A stretch of 24,713 nucleotides of DNA, taken from NCBI GenBank assembly GCA_008668455.1, contig RQCD01000002.1:1-24713 (forward strand), given 5' to 3'. Source of the stretch: Clostridia bacterium (GTDB taxonomy: Bacteria; Bacillota; Clostridia; UBA1381). Each line of letters begins with the position of its first letter. Position 1 is the first letter of the stretch. Below the pieces are notes generated by a model. It did not search any database, had not been told where the DNA came from, and saw only the letters and a program-made list of their open reading frames with translations. Positions 8,449 to 16,413 of the stretch are shown one piece after another. A program made the position numbers and the translations under genes.

Positions 8449-8456
8449 ACAATAAA

Positions 8457-10868
8457 ATGAGCAGCTATCAATTTCACGAAATCGAAAAAAAATGGCAGGA
8501 CAAATGGGCAGAGGCAGATTGCTTTCATGCGGAGACCGGGAGTGAAAAACCGAAGTTTTACACGTTGATTGAATTTCCGTACCCCTCCGGCGCAGGACTT
8601 CATGTCGGACATCCGAGAAGCTACACGGCGTTGGATATTATTGCACGAAAGCGCCGGATGGAGGGTTATAATGTTCTTTATCCGATCGGATGGGACGCAT
8701 TCGGACTGCCGACCGAGAATTTTGCGATTAAAAACAAGATTCATCCGAAAATTGTTACCAGGAACAATATTGCAAACTTTACCCGTCAGCTGAAAATGCT
8801 CGGTTTTTCCTTTGACTGGGATCGCGAAGTGAATACCACCGATCCGGAATATTACAAGTGGACGCAGTGGATCTTTTTAAAGCTGTTTGAAAAAGGCTTG
8901 GCATACAAGCAGGAAATGCCGATCAACTGGTGTACCGGCTGCAAGGTGGGACTTTCCAATGAGGAGGTTGTAAACGGCGTCTGCGAGCGGTGCGGCAGCG
9001 AGGTGGTTCAGCGCAGAAAGAGCCAGTGGATGCTGAAAATCACAGAATATGCACAGCGTCTGATAGACGATCTGGATGATGTAAATTATATCGAAAAGGT
9101 AAAAACACAGCAGATAAACTGGATTGGACGTTCTGAGGGTGCAGAGGTGAAATTCCAGCTGTCTAGCGGAGACGAGATGGTGGTTTATACCACACGCTGC
9201 GATACCTTATTCGGCGCGACCTATGTGGTGCTGTCGCCGGAGCACAGCCTGGTGCAGAAATTAAAGCCGCAGATTACGAACTGGGATGCGGTGGAGGATT
9301 ATATTGTGCAGGCAAGCAAGAAGTCCGAATTTGAAAGAACCGAGCTTGCAAAGGACAAAACCGGTGTTGCCTTAGAGGGGGTTTATGCCATTAACCCGGC
9401 AAACGGGAAAAAGCTTCCGGTCTGGATTTCTGATTATGTGCTTGTGACTTATGGAACGGGCGCTATTATGGCTGTTCCTGCACATGACACGCGTGACTGG
9501 GAATTTGCAAAGAAATTTCATCTGCCGATTGTCGAGGTGGTAGCCGGCGGAGAAAATGTACAGGAGGAAGCCTACACCGATGTTGCGGACGGAACGATGG
9601 TAAACTCCGGATTTTTAGACGGACTGAGTGTGAAAGAGGCAATTCCTGCCATGCTCAAGTGGTTAGAGGAAAAGGGATTAGGAAAGAAAAAAGTAAACTT
9701 CAAGCTGCGCGACTGGGTATTCTCCCGTCAGCGTTACTGGGGAGAGCCGATTCCGTTGGTACACTGCGATAAATGCGGCTGGGTGGCAATTCCGGAAAGT
9801 GAGCTTCCGCTGGAGCTGCCGGAAATTGAAACCTTTGAGCCGGGCGAAAACGGAGAATCTCCGCTTGCGAAGGCATATGACTGGATTGAGACAACCTGTC
9901 CGCATTGCGGAGGACCGGCACACCGGGAAACAGACACTATGCCGCAGTGGGCAGGATCAAGCTGGTACTTCCTGCGCTATATGGATCCGCACAACAGCGA
10001 GGCTTTAGCGTCGAAGGAGGCTTTAGACTACTGGTGTCCGGTAGACTGGTACAACGGCGGTATGGAGCATACTACTCTACACCTGCTCTATTCACGTTTC
10101 TGGCATAAGTTCTTATATGATATTGGTGTTGTTCCGACCAAAGAGCCGTACATGAGAAGAACTTCCCACGGTATGATTCTGGGCGAAAATAATGAGAAAA
10201 TGTCCAAATCACGCGGAAACGTGATCAATCCGGATGAGGTGGTAAATGAATTTGGCGCAGACGCATTCCGTACCTATGAAATGTTTATCGGCGCATTTGA
10301 TCAGTCTACGCCGTGGTCGCAGCAGGGGCTGCGCGGCTGCTATAAATTTATGGAGCGTGTGTGGAATTTGCAGGATATGCTGACCGGGGAGGAAGAAATT
10401 TCTCCGGAGATGGAAAAGCTGATCCATAAAACCATTAAAAAAGTCGGCGAGGATTATGAGCGGATGAAATTTAACACCGGAATTGCCGCGCTGATGAGCT
10501 TAGTGAATGAATTTTACCGTTTGGGCAGGGTGACAAAGGGTGAGCTGCGCATTTTAATTACACTCTTAAATCCGGTTGCCCCGCATATGACGGAGGAGCT
10601 TTGGGAAAAGTATGGAACAGGCGGCTTTTTATCGCTTGCATCCTGGCCGGTATATGACGAGGAAAAAACCAAGGACGACGAGGTGGAAATCGTCTTGCAG
10701 ATTAACGGCAAGGTGCGCGACAAGATGATGGTTGCAGCCGGAATGGATCGGGATGCTTTGCAGGAATTTGTGCTGCAGAGCGATTCGGCAAAACGGTTGA
10801 TTGGTGAGAAAACAGTTGTCAAGGTGATTGCTGTTCCGCAAAAGTTAGTCAATATTGTTGTGAAATAA
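8457..10868 (+). CDS. leuS: Leucyl-tRNA synthetase
   Basis: Charges tRNA(Leu) with leucine in the cytoplasm. From the ATG at 8457 the protein is 803 residues, typical for bacterial LeuS, and begins with the familiar YxFxEIEKKWQ. The class I signatures are HVGH (49-52) and KMSKS (581-585). A CX2C...CX2C zinc module lies near 159-180 and a second CX2C...CX2C set (HCDKCG and CPHCGG) near 435-485. The CP1 editing domain contains TTRCDTLFG and the GTGAIMAVPAHDTRDW segment, where the conserved Asp blocks misediting of Leu-tRNA. The anticodon-binding and C-terminal domains are complete. The gene is monocistronic by appearance, with its own promoter and a terminator right after the stop. Confidence 0.97.
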   Translation: MSSYQFHEIEKKWQDKWAEADCFHAETGSEKPKFYTLIEFPYPSGAGLHVGHPRSYTALDIIARKRRMEGYNVLYPIGWDAFGLPTENFAIKNKIHPKIVTRNNIANFTRQLKMLGFSFDWDREVNTTDPEYYKWTQWIFLKLFEKGLAYKQEMPINWCTGCKVGLSNEEVVNGVCERCGSEVVQRRKSQWMLKITEYAQRLIDDLDDVNYIEKVKTQQINWIGRSEGAEVKFQLSSGDEMVVYTTRCDTLFGATYVVLSPEHSLVQKLKPQITNWDAVEDYIVQASKKSEFERTELAKDKTGVALEGVYAINPANGKKLPVWISDYVLVTYGTGAIMAVPAHDTRDWEFAKKFHLPIVEVVAGGENVQEEAYTDVADGTMVNSGFLDGLSVKEAIPAMLKWLEEKGLGKKKVNFKLRDWVFSRQRYWGEPIPLVHCDKCGWVAIPESELPLELPEIETFEPGENGESPLAKAYDWIETTCPHCGGPAHRETDTMPQWAGSSWYFLRYMDPHNSEALASKEALDYWCPVDWYNGGMEHTTLHLLYSRFWHKFLYDIGVVPTKEPYMRRTSHGMILGENNEKMSKSRGNVINPDEVVNEFGADAFRTYEMFIGAFDQSTPWSQQGLRGCYKFMERVWNLQDMLTGEEEISPEMEKLIHKTIKKVGEDYERMKFNTGIAALMSLVNEFYRLGRVTKGELRILITLLNPVAPHMTEELWEKYGTGGFLSLASWPVYDEEKTKDDEVEIVLQINGKVRDKMMVAAGMDRDALQEFVLQSDSAKRLIGEKTVVKVIAVPQKLVNIVVK

Positions 10869-10871
10869 GAA

Positions 10872-10904
10872 AAGGAACTGCCGGGACGGATCGGCAGTTC
10901 TTTT
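10872..10904 (+). terminator. Intrinsic terminator after leuS
   Basis: GAACTGCCG (10875-10883) pairs perfectly with CGGCAGTTC (10892-10900) around an 8-nt loop, followed by TTTT. The short T-run may allow some read-through into the nitroreductase gene, which has no clear promoter. Confidence 0.85.
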
Positions 10905-10926
10905 CAGATAGCAAGGAGAGAGGAAT

Positions 10927-11493
10927 ATGGATATTAGAGCTGCGCTTTTAAACCGGAGATCTATCCGGAAGTTTGAACAGAAGCGGATTCCGGAAAAGGA
11001 TTTGGAAATGCTGATTGATTATGCACGACTCTCGGCAACCGGTGCAAATTTACAGCCGCTCAAATTTGTTTTGATTGACCGGGGAGAGCTTTTGGGGCAG
11101 GTTTTTTCCTGCACAAAATGGGCAGGCTATCTTCCGGAGGCAGCGCCGCAGCCGGGAGAAGAACCGACGGCATATATCGCGGTTTTGACCGACCGGTGTA
11201 TCAGGGAGAATGCAGAAACCGAAGCCGGTGCGGCAATTATGAGCATGATGCTTGGGGCGATGGATTTTGGACTGGGCAGCTGCTGGCTGGGTGCGATTGA
11301 CCGGAAAATGCTATTGTCGTTATTTGGGCTTTCCGGCGAGGATTACACACTCAATTATTTGTTGGCGCTTGGCTATCCGGCGCAGCAGAGTGAAATTACA
11401 GATTATGCCGGAGATGTGCGCTATTTTATGGGTGAGAATCAAACAATCCGCGTTCCGAAGCGTTCCTTGGAGGATGTTCTGATTCGCCGGTAA
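10927..11493 (+). CDS. Nitroreductase-family FMN oxidoreductase
   Basis: A 188-residue member of the nitroreductase superfamily, FMN-dependent enzymes that reduce nitro, quinone or related compounds with NAD(P)H. Family marks are the N-terminal NRRSIRKF (9-16), which binds the FMN phosphate, the SATGANLQPLKFV segment (36-48), and the GLGSCWLGAID motif near 117-127. The ATG at 10927 follows an AAGGAGAGAGG site. The physiological substrate cannot be read from the sequence. It sits between leuS and ftsH; it may be expressed by read-through of the leuS terminator or from an unseen promoter. Confidence 0.85.
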   Translation: MDIRAALLNRRSIRKFEQKRIPEKDLEMLIDYARLSATGANLQPLKFVLIDRGELLGQVFSCTKWAGYLPEAAPQPGEEPTAYIAVLTDRCIRENAETEAGAAIMSMMLGAMDFGLGSCWLGAIDRKMLLSLFGLSGEDYTLNYLLALGYPAQQSEITDYAGDVRYFMGENQTIRVPKRSLEDVLIRR

Positions 11494-11531
11494 AATATAA
11501 AGCTTTTGTGTGTAAAATATAAATCTTCTGT
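11491..11531. repeat. Tandem direct repeat, 22-bp period, upstream of ftsH promoter
   Basis: TAAAATATAAAGCTTTTGT (11491-11509) is repeated as TAAAATATAAATCTTCTGT (11513-11531), 17 of 19 bases alike, offset by 22 bp or about two helical turns. The second copy ends 8 bp before the ftsH -35 box. It looks like paired sites for a transcription factor, but it matches no regulator I know; it is neither CtsR nor CIRCE. Confidence 0.6.
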
Positions 11532-11539
11532 AAATTGTG

Positions 11540-11568
11540 TTGACTTTCCGGAGGGTTTATGCTATGCT
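11540..11568 (+). promoter_or_regulatory. Promoter of ftsH
   Basis: A -35 box TTGACT (11540-11545), a 17-bp spacer and a -10 box TATGCT (11563-11568) preceded by TGC, an extended -10. Transcription would start near 11575, about 30 nt before the ATG. Confidence 0.8.
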
Positions 11569-11584
11569 TAAATTACCAAATATT

Positions 11585-11591
11585 AAGGAGG
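11585..11591 (+). promoter_or_regulatory. Ribosome binding site fixing the ftsH start
   Basis: AAGGAGG lies 12 bp before the ATG at 11604. An in-frame ATG at 11559 lies within the promoter, upstream of the probable transcription start, and is rejected. Confidence 0.8.
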
Positions 11592-11603
11592 ATCAAGCAA
11601 TTT

Positions 11604-13550
11604 ATGGATAATAAGAAAAAACAGCCGTCCAATCCGATGCGCAATCCGTTTTTCTCCTTTTTGCTGCTTTCGATTATTGCAACCATTGCGTTAAATGCAG
11701 TGTTGTCAAGATTAGGAGCATCCCAGGAGAAGGAAATTTATTATAGTGAGTTTGTACAGATGCTGGAGAAGGACGAGGTTGAGGAAGTGACGCTTAGCTC
11801 GGATAAAATTGTGATTTATCCGAAAAAGCAGGATAAAAAAGACGATCAGAAGCTCAGCCTGTTTCCATACAGCCCGGAAACCAGAACGGTTTACTATACC
11901 GGCTGGGTGAATGACGACGCACTTTTGGAAAAGCTGGAGGAGCATCATGTGAAGTACACACGTCCGGTTGTAAAGAACAGCTATCTGATGGATATTCTGT
12001 TGACCTGGATTTTGCCGTTTGCGCTGATGTATCTGGTTCTGGGGCTTTTTATCCGCTTTATGTCCAAAAAAATGGGCGGCAGCGGTGGCTTTATGTCGGT
12101 GGGACAGAGCAATGCAAAAATTTACATGGAAAATAAAACCGGAGTTACCTTTGCAGATGTTGCCGGACAGGAGGAAGCAAAGGAGTCCTTAAATGAAATT
12201 GTGGACTTTTTGCACAATCCGGGAAAATATACGGCAATCGGTGCAAAGCAGCCAAAGGGTGCGCTTTTAGTAGGTCCTCCGGGAACGGGTAAAACACTTT
12301 TGGCAAAAGCGGTTGCAGGAGAGGCGAACGTTCCGTTTTTCTCGCTTTCCGGCTCGGATTTTGTGGAAATGTTTGTTGGTGTGGGTGCGTCGCGTGTGCG
12401 TGACCTTTTCAAACAGGCAGCGGCAAAAGCTCCCTGTATCATCTTTATTGACGAAGTGGACGCAATCGGAAAAAGCCGTGACGGTCAGTACGGCGGCGGA
12501 AATGATGAGAGAGAGCAGACCTTAAATCAGCTTTTGGCAGAAATGGACGGTTTTGATTCATCCAAGGGCGTTGTAATTTTAGCGGCAACGAACCGCCCGG
12601 AAATTCTGGATAAGGCGCTTCTGCGCCCCGGTCGGTTTGACCGCCGGATTATTGTAGAAAAGCCGGATTTAAAGGGTCGGGAGGATATTTTAAAGGTACA
12701 TTCCAAAAATGTAAAAATGTCTCCGACGGTGGATTTGCACGAAATGGCGCTGGCAACGAGCGGTGCGGTGGGCGCTGATCTTGCCAATATGGTGAATGAG
12801 GCGGCGCTTCGCGCTGTCCGGATGAAACGCCAGGAGGTTTTGCAGGAGGATCTGATGGAGGCGGTTGAAATAATTATCGCCGGTAAGGAGAAAAAGGATC
12901 GGATTCTTTCGGAAAAGGAAAAGAAAATCGTTGCTTATCATGAGGTGGGACATGCGTTGGCGGCGGCATTGCAGAAAAACACCGATCTGGTGCAGAAAAT
13001 CACGATTGTTCCGCGTACGATGGGCGCTTTAGGATATACGCTCCAGGTGCCGGAGGAGGAACGCTATTTGTCCAGCAAGGATGAAATGCAGGATGAAATT
13101 GTGGTTCTTTTGTCCGGTCGTGCGGCAGAGGAGCTGATTTTCCATGTCAAAACCACCGGCGCGTCGAACGATATAGAGCGTGCAACCGAAATGGCACGGT
13201 CGATGATTGCGAATTACGGTATGTCAGATGAGTTTGGCATGACCTCCTTAGAAAGTATTCAGAACCGTTACCTGGACGGTACACATGTTTCCAACTGTTC
13301 GGATGAGACAAGAACCAAGATCGATAATGCGATTGTCAATCTGATCAAGGAGTCCTATGTGCAGGCGACGGCGCTTCTGACCGAAAACGAGGACGCCCTG
13401 CATGAGATTGCAGAATTCTTGATCTCAAAGGAAACCATTACCGGAGAGGAATTCATGAAAATTCTGAAAAAATACCACCCGGAAATTGGTGAGGAAAAGA
13501 AAGCGGAAACAGAAGAAAAGCCGGAATCGGGTGAAGAAGCAGAAAACTGA
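11604..13550 (+). CDS. ftsH: ATP-dependent zinc metalloprotease FtsH
   Basis: A membrane-bound AAA+ protease that extracts and degrades misassembled membrane proteins and some regulators. The protein is 648 residues. Two transmembrane helices (about 16-34 and 129-152) flank an extracytoplasmic domain of about 95 residues. The AAA+ module has Walker A GPPGTGKT (224-231), Walker B IIFIDEVDA, and the second region of homology ending in LLRPGRFDRR. The M41 protease domain has HEVGH (H446, E447, H450) with the third zinc ligand D523 in SNDIERAT. The C-terminal tail is rich in Glu and Lys and variable in this family. It is flanked by its own promoter and a terminator, so it appears to be transcribed alone rather than with tilS/hpt as in many Firmicutes. 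Confidence 0.96.
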   Translation: MDNKKKQPSNPMRNPFFSFLLLSIIATIALNAVLSRLGASQEKEIYYSEFVQMLEKDEVEEVTLSSDKIVIYPKKQDKKDDQKLSLFPYSPETRTVYYTGWVNDDALLEKLEEHHVKYTRPVVKNSYLMDILLTWILPFALMYLVLGLFIRFMSKKMGGSGGFMSVGQSNAKIYMENKTGVTFADVAGQEEAKESLNEIVDFLHNPGKYTAIGAKQPKGALLVGPPGTGKTLLAKAVAGEANVPFFSLSGSDFVEMFVGVGASRVRDLFKQAAAKAPCIIFIDEVDAIGKSRDGQYGGGNDEREQTLNQLLAEMDGFDSSKGVVILAATNRPEILDKALLRPGRFDRRIIVEKPDLKGREDILKVHSKNVKMSPTVDLHEMALATSGAVGADLANMVNEAALRAVRMKRQEVLQEDLMEAVEIIIAGKEKKDRILSEKEKKIVAYHEVGHALAAALQKNTDLVQKITIVPRTMGALGYTLQVPEEERYLSSKDEMQDEIVVLLSGRAAEELIFHVKTTGASNDIERATEMARSMIANYGMSDEFGMTSLESIQNRYLDGTHVSNCSDETRTKIDNAIVNLIKESYVQATALLTENEDALHEIAEFLISKETITGEEFMKILKKYHPEIGEEKKAETEEKPESGEEAEN

Positions 13551-13601
13551 TTTTTTCTGTATAAAGGAGAATTTGTTTGTTGGCGAATAATCAAATAGAA
13601 T

Positions 13602-13649
13602 CCGGAAAAAATAGAATCAATCTATGGCAGGTTGATTCTATTTTTTCGG
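13602..13649. terminator. Long intrinsic terminator after ftsH, usable in both directions
   Basis: The right arm TTGATTCTATTTTTTCGG (13632-13649) pairs over 18 bp with 13602-13620, with a single bulged G, around an 11-nt loop. The A-run on one arm and T-run on the other suit termination from either strand. Confidence 0.8.
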
Positions 13650-13653
13650 AAAA

Positions 13654-13685
13654 GTATTTACAATACGGAAAATTTGTAGTATAAT
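13654..13685 (+). promoter_or_regulatory. Promoter with overlapping inverted repeat, serine dehydratase operon
   Basis: A -35 box TTTACA (13657-13662) and a perfect -10 box TATAAT (13680-13685) are 17 bp apart. An inverted repeat GTATT-TAC-AATAC (13654-13666) covers the -35 box, and a further GTAT half-site (13679-13682) overlaps the -10. This is where a repressor would sit. The first gene of the operon carries an XRE-type DNA-binding domain, so self-regulation is a natural guess, not shown. Confidence 0.75.
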
Positions 13686-13716
13686 AGAGGAAATTTATGG
13701 AGAGAGGGGAGAGCGT

Positions 13717-15177
13717 ATGGACAAGGAACGGCTGGGGAAAAAATTACATGCTTTAAGGACAAGCCAGGGGATCACACAACAGGAGATGGCGAAGCGGCTG
13801 GGTGTAACGAACCGGGCAGTGTCAAAATGGGAAAAAGGCATTTCCTCGCCGACCATGGACACGCTCTGCAAAATCTGCGTCGCGTTTCATGTTTCTCCGG
13901 ACAGCTTTCTTTCCAGGCAGGAAACGGGTTCGGAAACAGCAGAACAGGAAAAACCGATGCAGACGATTCGACGTCTTTATCGGGTTGGGAGAGGTCCATC
14001 CAGCACACATACGATGGGACCGGAAACAATCTGTGCGCTGTTTCAGAAACAAAACCCAAATGCAGATCGGTTCCGCGTGATTTTATACGGATCGCTGGCA
14101 CAGACAGGAGTGGGGCATGGAACAGACGTTGTGATCAGGAAAGCCTTTGCGCCGATTCCGGTTGAAATCGAATTTGACTATCTGACCGATGAGCTGCCGC
14201 ATCCGAACACGATGAGATTATATGCCTATCAGGGAGATAAGGAGCTTGACTGCCGGACTGCATCCAGTACCGGCGGCGGTGAGGTATGGATTGAGGGACA
14301 TTCTGCCGAGGAGCAGCAGAATGTCTATCCGCTGCACTCCTTTCGGGAAATTGCGGAGCATTGCCGGGAAGAAAAAATCCGGCTCTGGGAATATGTCGGA
14401 AGAACTGAGGGAGAATCGGTCTGGGAGTTTCTCTCGGATGTCTGGAGCTGCATGAAGGAAAGTATTGAAGCGGGATTAAATACCGACGGAATACTTCCGG
14501 GCGGTTTGCATGTGACAAGGAGAGCCAAGTATTTGTTCCATCAGCGACACATAGACGAGACGGCGGAAACCAAGGAAAACCGGATTGTCTGTGCGTATGC
14601 GTTTGCAGTGGGAGAGCAGAATGCCGCCGGGGGAACGGTGGTAACCGCACCGACCTGCGGGGCAAGCGGTGTCTTGCCTGCGGTGCTATACTATTATCAG
14701 CAGAAAAAAGGCTTTTCGGACGATGAGGTTTGGCATGCTTTAGCGACTGCATCAATTGTCGGCAATCTAATCAAGACGAATGCGTCGATCAGCGGAGCGG
14801 AGTGCGGATGCCAGGCAGAGATCGGGAGTGCATGCTCTATGGCGGCAGCGGCTTTGGGAGAGCTTTTGGGACTCAATATTGAGCAGATTGAGTACGCTGC
14901 GGAAATTGCAATTGAGCATCACTTAGGACTCACCTGTGATCCGATTGGAGGATTGGTGCAGATTCCTTGTATTGAACGGAATGCAGTAGCGGCAATGCGG
15001 GCGATTAATGCGGTCAACTTAGCAAATTTTTTGACAGACACGCGAAAAATATCGCTGGATCTGGTGATCCGGACAATGTATGAAACCGGAAAGGATTTAT
15101 CCAAAAAATATCGGGAAACAAGCGGCGGCGGATTGGCAAAGCTATATCAGCCAAAAAAAGGAGAAAATAAAGAATGA
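13717..15177 (+). CDS. XRE-type HTH domain fused to single-chain iron-sulfur L-serine dehydratase
   Basis: A 486-residue protein that would deaminate L-serine to pyruvate and ammonia. Residues 1-65 are a complete XRE/HTH_3 domain (QGITQQEMAKRLGVTNRAVS followed by KWEKG). A linker leads to the dehydratase beta domain with VGRGPSSTHTMGP (90-102), then the alpha domain with TAPTCGASGVLPA (310-322) and LGLTCDPIGG. The [4Fe-4S] ligands are predicted as C365, C407 and C418; their spacing of 42 and 11 equals that of C343/C385/C396 in the Legionella enzyme. C363 is an extra cysteine beside C365, and the C-terminal cysteine of the Legionella enzyme is missing. The ATG at 13717 follows GGGGAGAG, and the reading frame is unbroken across the fusion. 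The last 4 bp overlap the next gene. The enzyme call is firm; a DNA-binding role is inference. Confidence 0.9.
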   Translation: MDKERLGKKLHALRTSQGITQQEMAKRLGVTNRAVSKWEKGISSPTMDTLCKICVAFHVSPDSFLSRQETGSETAEQEKPMQTIRRLYRVGRGPSSTHTMGPETICALFQKQNPNADRFRVILYGSLAQTGVGHGTDVVIRKAFAPIPVEIEFDYLTDELPHPNTMRLYAYQGDKELDCRTASSTGGGEVWIEGHSAEEQQNVYPLHSFREIAEHCREEKIRLWEYVGRTEGESVWEFLSDVWSCMKESIEAGLNTDGILPGGLHVTRRAKYLFHQRHIDETAETKENRIVCAYAFAVGEQNAAGGTVVTAPTCGASGVLPAVLYYYQQKKGFSDDEVWHALATASIVGNLIKTNASISGAECGCQAEIGSACSMAAAALGELLGLNIEQIEYAAEIAIEHHLGLTCDPIGGLVQIPCIERNAVAAMRAINAVNLANFLTDTRKISLDLVIRTMYETGKDLSKKYRETSGGGLAKLYQPKKGENKE

Positions 15178-16325
15178 ATTGGAATCAGGCAGAGGAAACA
15201 GTAAAACGGCATGTAAAGGAGCGGCTGGACCGGAAGTTGCTTGCCGGCGTGTGCGCCGGGGTATGGAAGGACGGAGAGCGCGTACTTCGGGTATGTATGG
15301 GCGAACGGATTCCGCAGGAGCATGCTCCAATGACTGAGAATACTCTCTTTCGGATGGCGTCCATGACAAAGCCGATCACCGGAACGGCAGCTATGCAGCT
15401 TTGGGAGAGGGGACTTCTTTCCTTGGATGATCCGGTTTCAAAGTGGTTGCCGGAGTTTTTAAATATGCAGGTGGCAGCGGAAATCCGGGACGGGAAAATT
15501 ACAAAAACCGTTCCTGCAGAGCGGCAGATCACACCGCGCATGCTTTTAACACATTCCGCCGGCTTGGGGTGCGGTGCAACCTATGAAATTCAGGCGGATA
15601 TGCTGAATCCGTCCGAAAACAAAAGCCGGGAGGAGATTATTTCCGGCTACAGCCGGTACATACTGGAATTTGAACCGGGAGAACGGCAGAGCTATAGCGC
15701 GTTTTATTCTTTGGATGTGCTGACGCGGATTATCGAAATGATTTCCGATATGAATTATCATGATTATCTGAAAAAGTATATTTTTGAGCCGTTAGAAATG
15801 GAAGATACCACCTACCTGCCAAACGGGGAGCAGCAGGCGCGCGAGATGGCATTTGCCGAGGCAAGGGATGGAGCGCTTATTCCGGAAAAAATCAGTAAAA
15901 AATCCGGATTTTCCGGTTTTCCGGTCGGGTATGTCAGCGGCGGAGCAGGACTGTTTTCCACGCTTTCGGACTACGGTCATTTTGCGCAGATGCTGACGGA
16001 TAGCGGCAGCTGGCACGGCAGACAGATCCTGACGAAGACATCGGTTGATCTGATGGGAACGCCGCAGCTTTCTCCGGCAATGGAGGGGATCAGTGATTAT
16101 TTCAACTGGGGGCTTTCAGTGCGTGTATGCAGCAGGCAGGGGGCAGAACAGCCTTTGAATCCGGGCAGCTTCGGATGGAGCGGAGCATACGGAACGCATT
16201 TTTGGATTGACCGGTCGGAACGTTTGTTTGCAATCTTTCTTTCAAACCTGGTAAACGGCGGCGGCTCGGGTGCGGAAGCATCTTTAGAATTTGAGAGAGA
16301 TGTCATGGAGCATCTTGGAGTATAG
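15174..16325 (+). CDS. Serine hydrolase, beta-lactamase/EstB-like family
   Basis: A 383-residue member of the class C beta-lactamase-like superfamily, which includes esterases, D-aminopeptidases and penicillin-binding enzymes. The SxxK motif is SMTK (S63, K66). The second motif is Y174-S175-A176, with Ala rather than the Asn of true YxN enzymes. The third region is GWSGAYGTHFWID (334-346), as in EstB-type esterases rather than KTG beta-lactamases. No signal peptide or membrane segment is visible, so it is probably cytoplasmic and is more likely an esterase or amidase than an antibiotic resistance enzyme. The ATG overlaps the dehydratase stop as ATGA behind an AAGGAG site, indicating translational coupling. 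A terminator follows. The substrate is unknown. Confidence 0.85.
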   Translation: MNWNQAEETVKRHVKERLDRKLLAGVCAGVWKDGERVLRVCMGERIPQEHAPMTENTLFRMASMTKPITGTAAMQLWERGLLSLDDPVSKWLPEFLNMQVAAEIRDGKITKTVPAERQITPRMLLTHSAGLGCGATYEIQADMLNPSENKSREEIISGYSRYILEFEPGERQSYSAFYSLDVLTRIIEMISDMNYHDYLKKYIFEPLEMEDTTYLPNGEQQAREMAFAEARDGALIPEKISKKSGFSGFPVGYVSGGAGLFSTLSDYGHFAQMLTDSGSWHGRQILTKTSVDLMGTPQLSPAMEGISDYFNWGLSVRVCSRQGAEQPLNPGSFGWSGAYGTHFWIDRSERLFAIFLSNLVNGGGSGAEASLEFERDVMEHLGV

Positions 16326-16336
16326 GAAATATGTCT

Positions 16337-16374
16337 AAAAAAAGCTTGATGGTTTTGTACATCAAGCTTTTTTA
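16337..16374 (+). terminator. Intrinsic terminator after the serine hydrolase
   Basis: AAAAAAGCTTGATG pairs with CATCAAGCTTTTTT over 14 bp around an 8-nt loop (16352-16359), ending in a T-run. It closes the dehydratase-hydrolase operon. Confidence 0.88.
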
Positions 16375-16380
16375 TTGTGG

Positions 16381-16395
16381 TTTGACAGGGTCAAA
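16381..16395. promoter_or_regulatory. Operator-like palindrome upstream of the decarboxylase operon
   Basis: TTTGAC-AGG-GTCAAA is a perfect 6-bp inverted repeat with a 3-bp centre. It contains a consensus TTGACA that could be a -35 box for a weak TTTAAA at 16406-16411 (18-bp spacing). It most resembles a dimeric repressor or activator site. Confidence 0.5.
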
Positions 16396-16413
16396 ATCGC
16401 TAATTTTTAAATC

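Noticed and set aside
13580..13684. 34-codon TTG-started frame with AAAGGAG upstream, after ftsH
   Set aside because: It runs straight through the terminator hairpin into the next promoter; the AAAGGAG is probably chance.
13717..13990. HTH-dehydratase fusion as a frameshift or misassembly of two genes
   Set aside because: One continuous frame with a good ribosome binding site before the HTH, no second start site at the dehydratase part and a natural linker; a real fusion is the simpler reading.
14135..14755. 206-codon open frame on the minus strand opposite the serine dehydratase
   Set aside because: Shadow of a well-supported gene; the product is Pro/His/Arg-rich with no recognisable domain.
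15174..16325. Serine hydrolase as an antibiotic-resistance beta-lactamase
   Set aside because: No signal peptide, no KTG-type motif and no YxN; motifs fit EstB-like esterases better.
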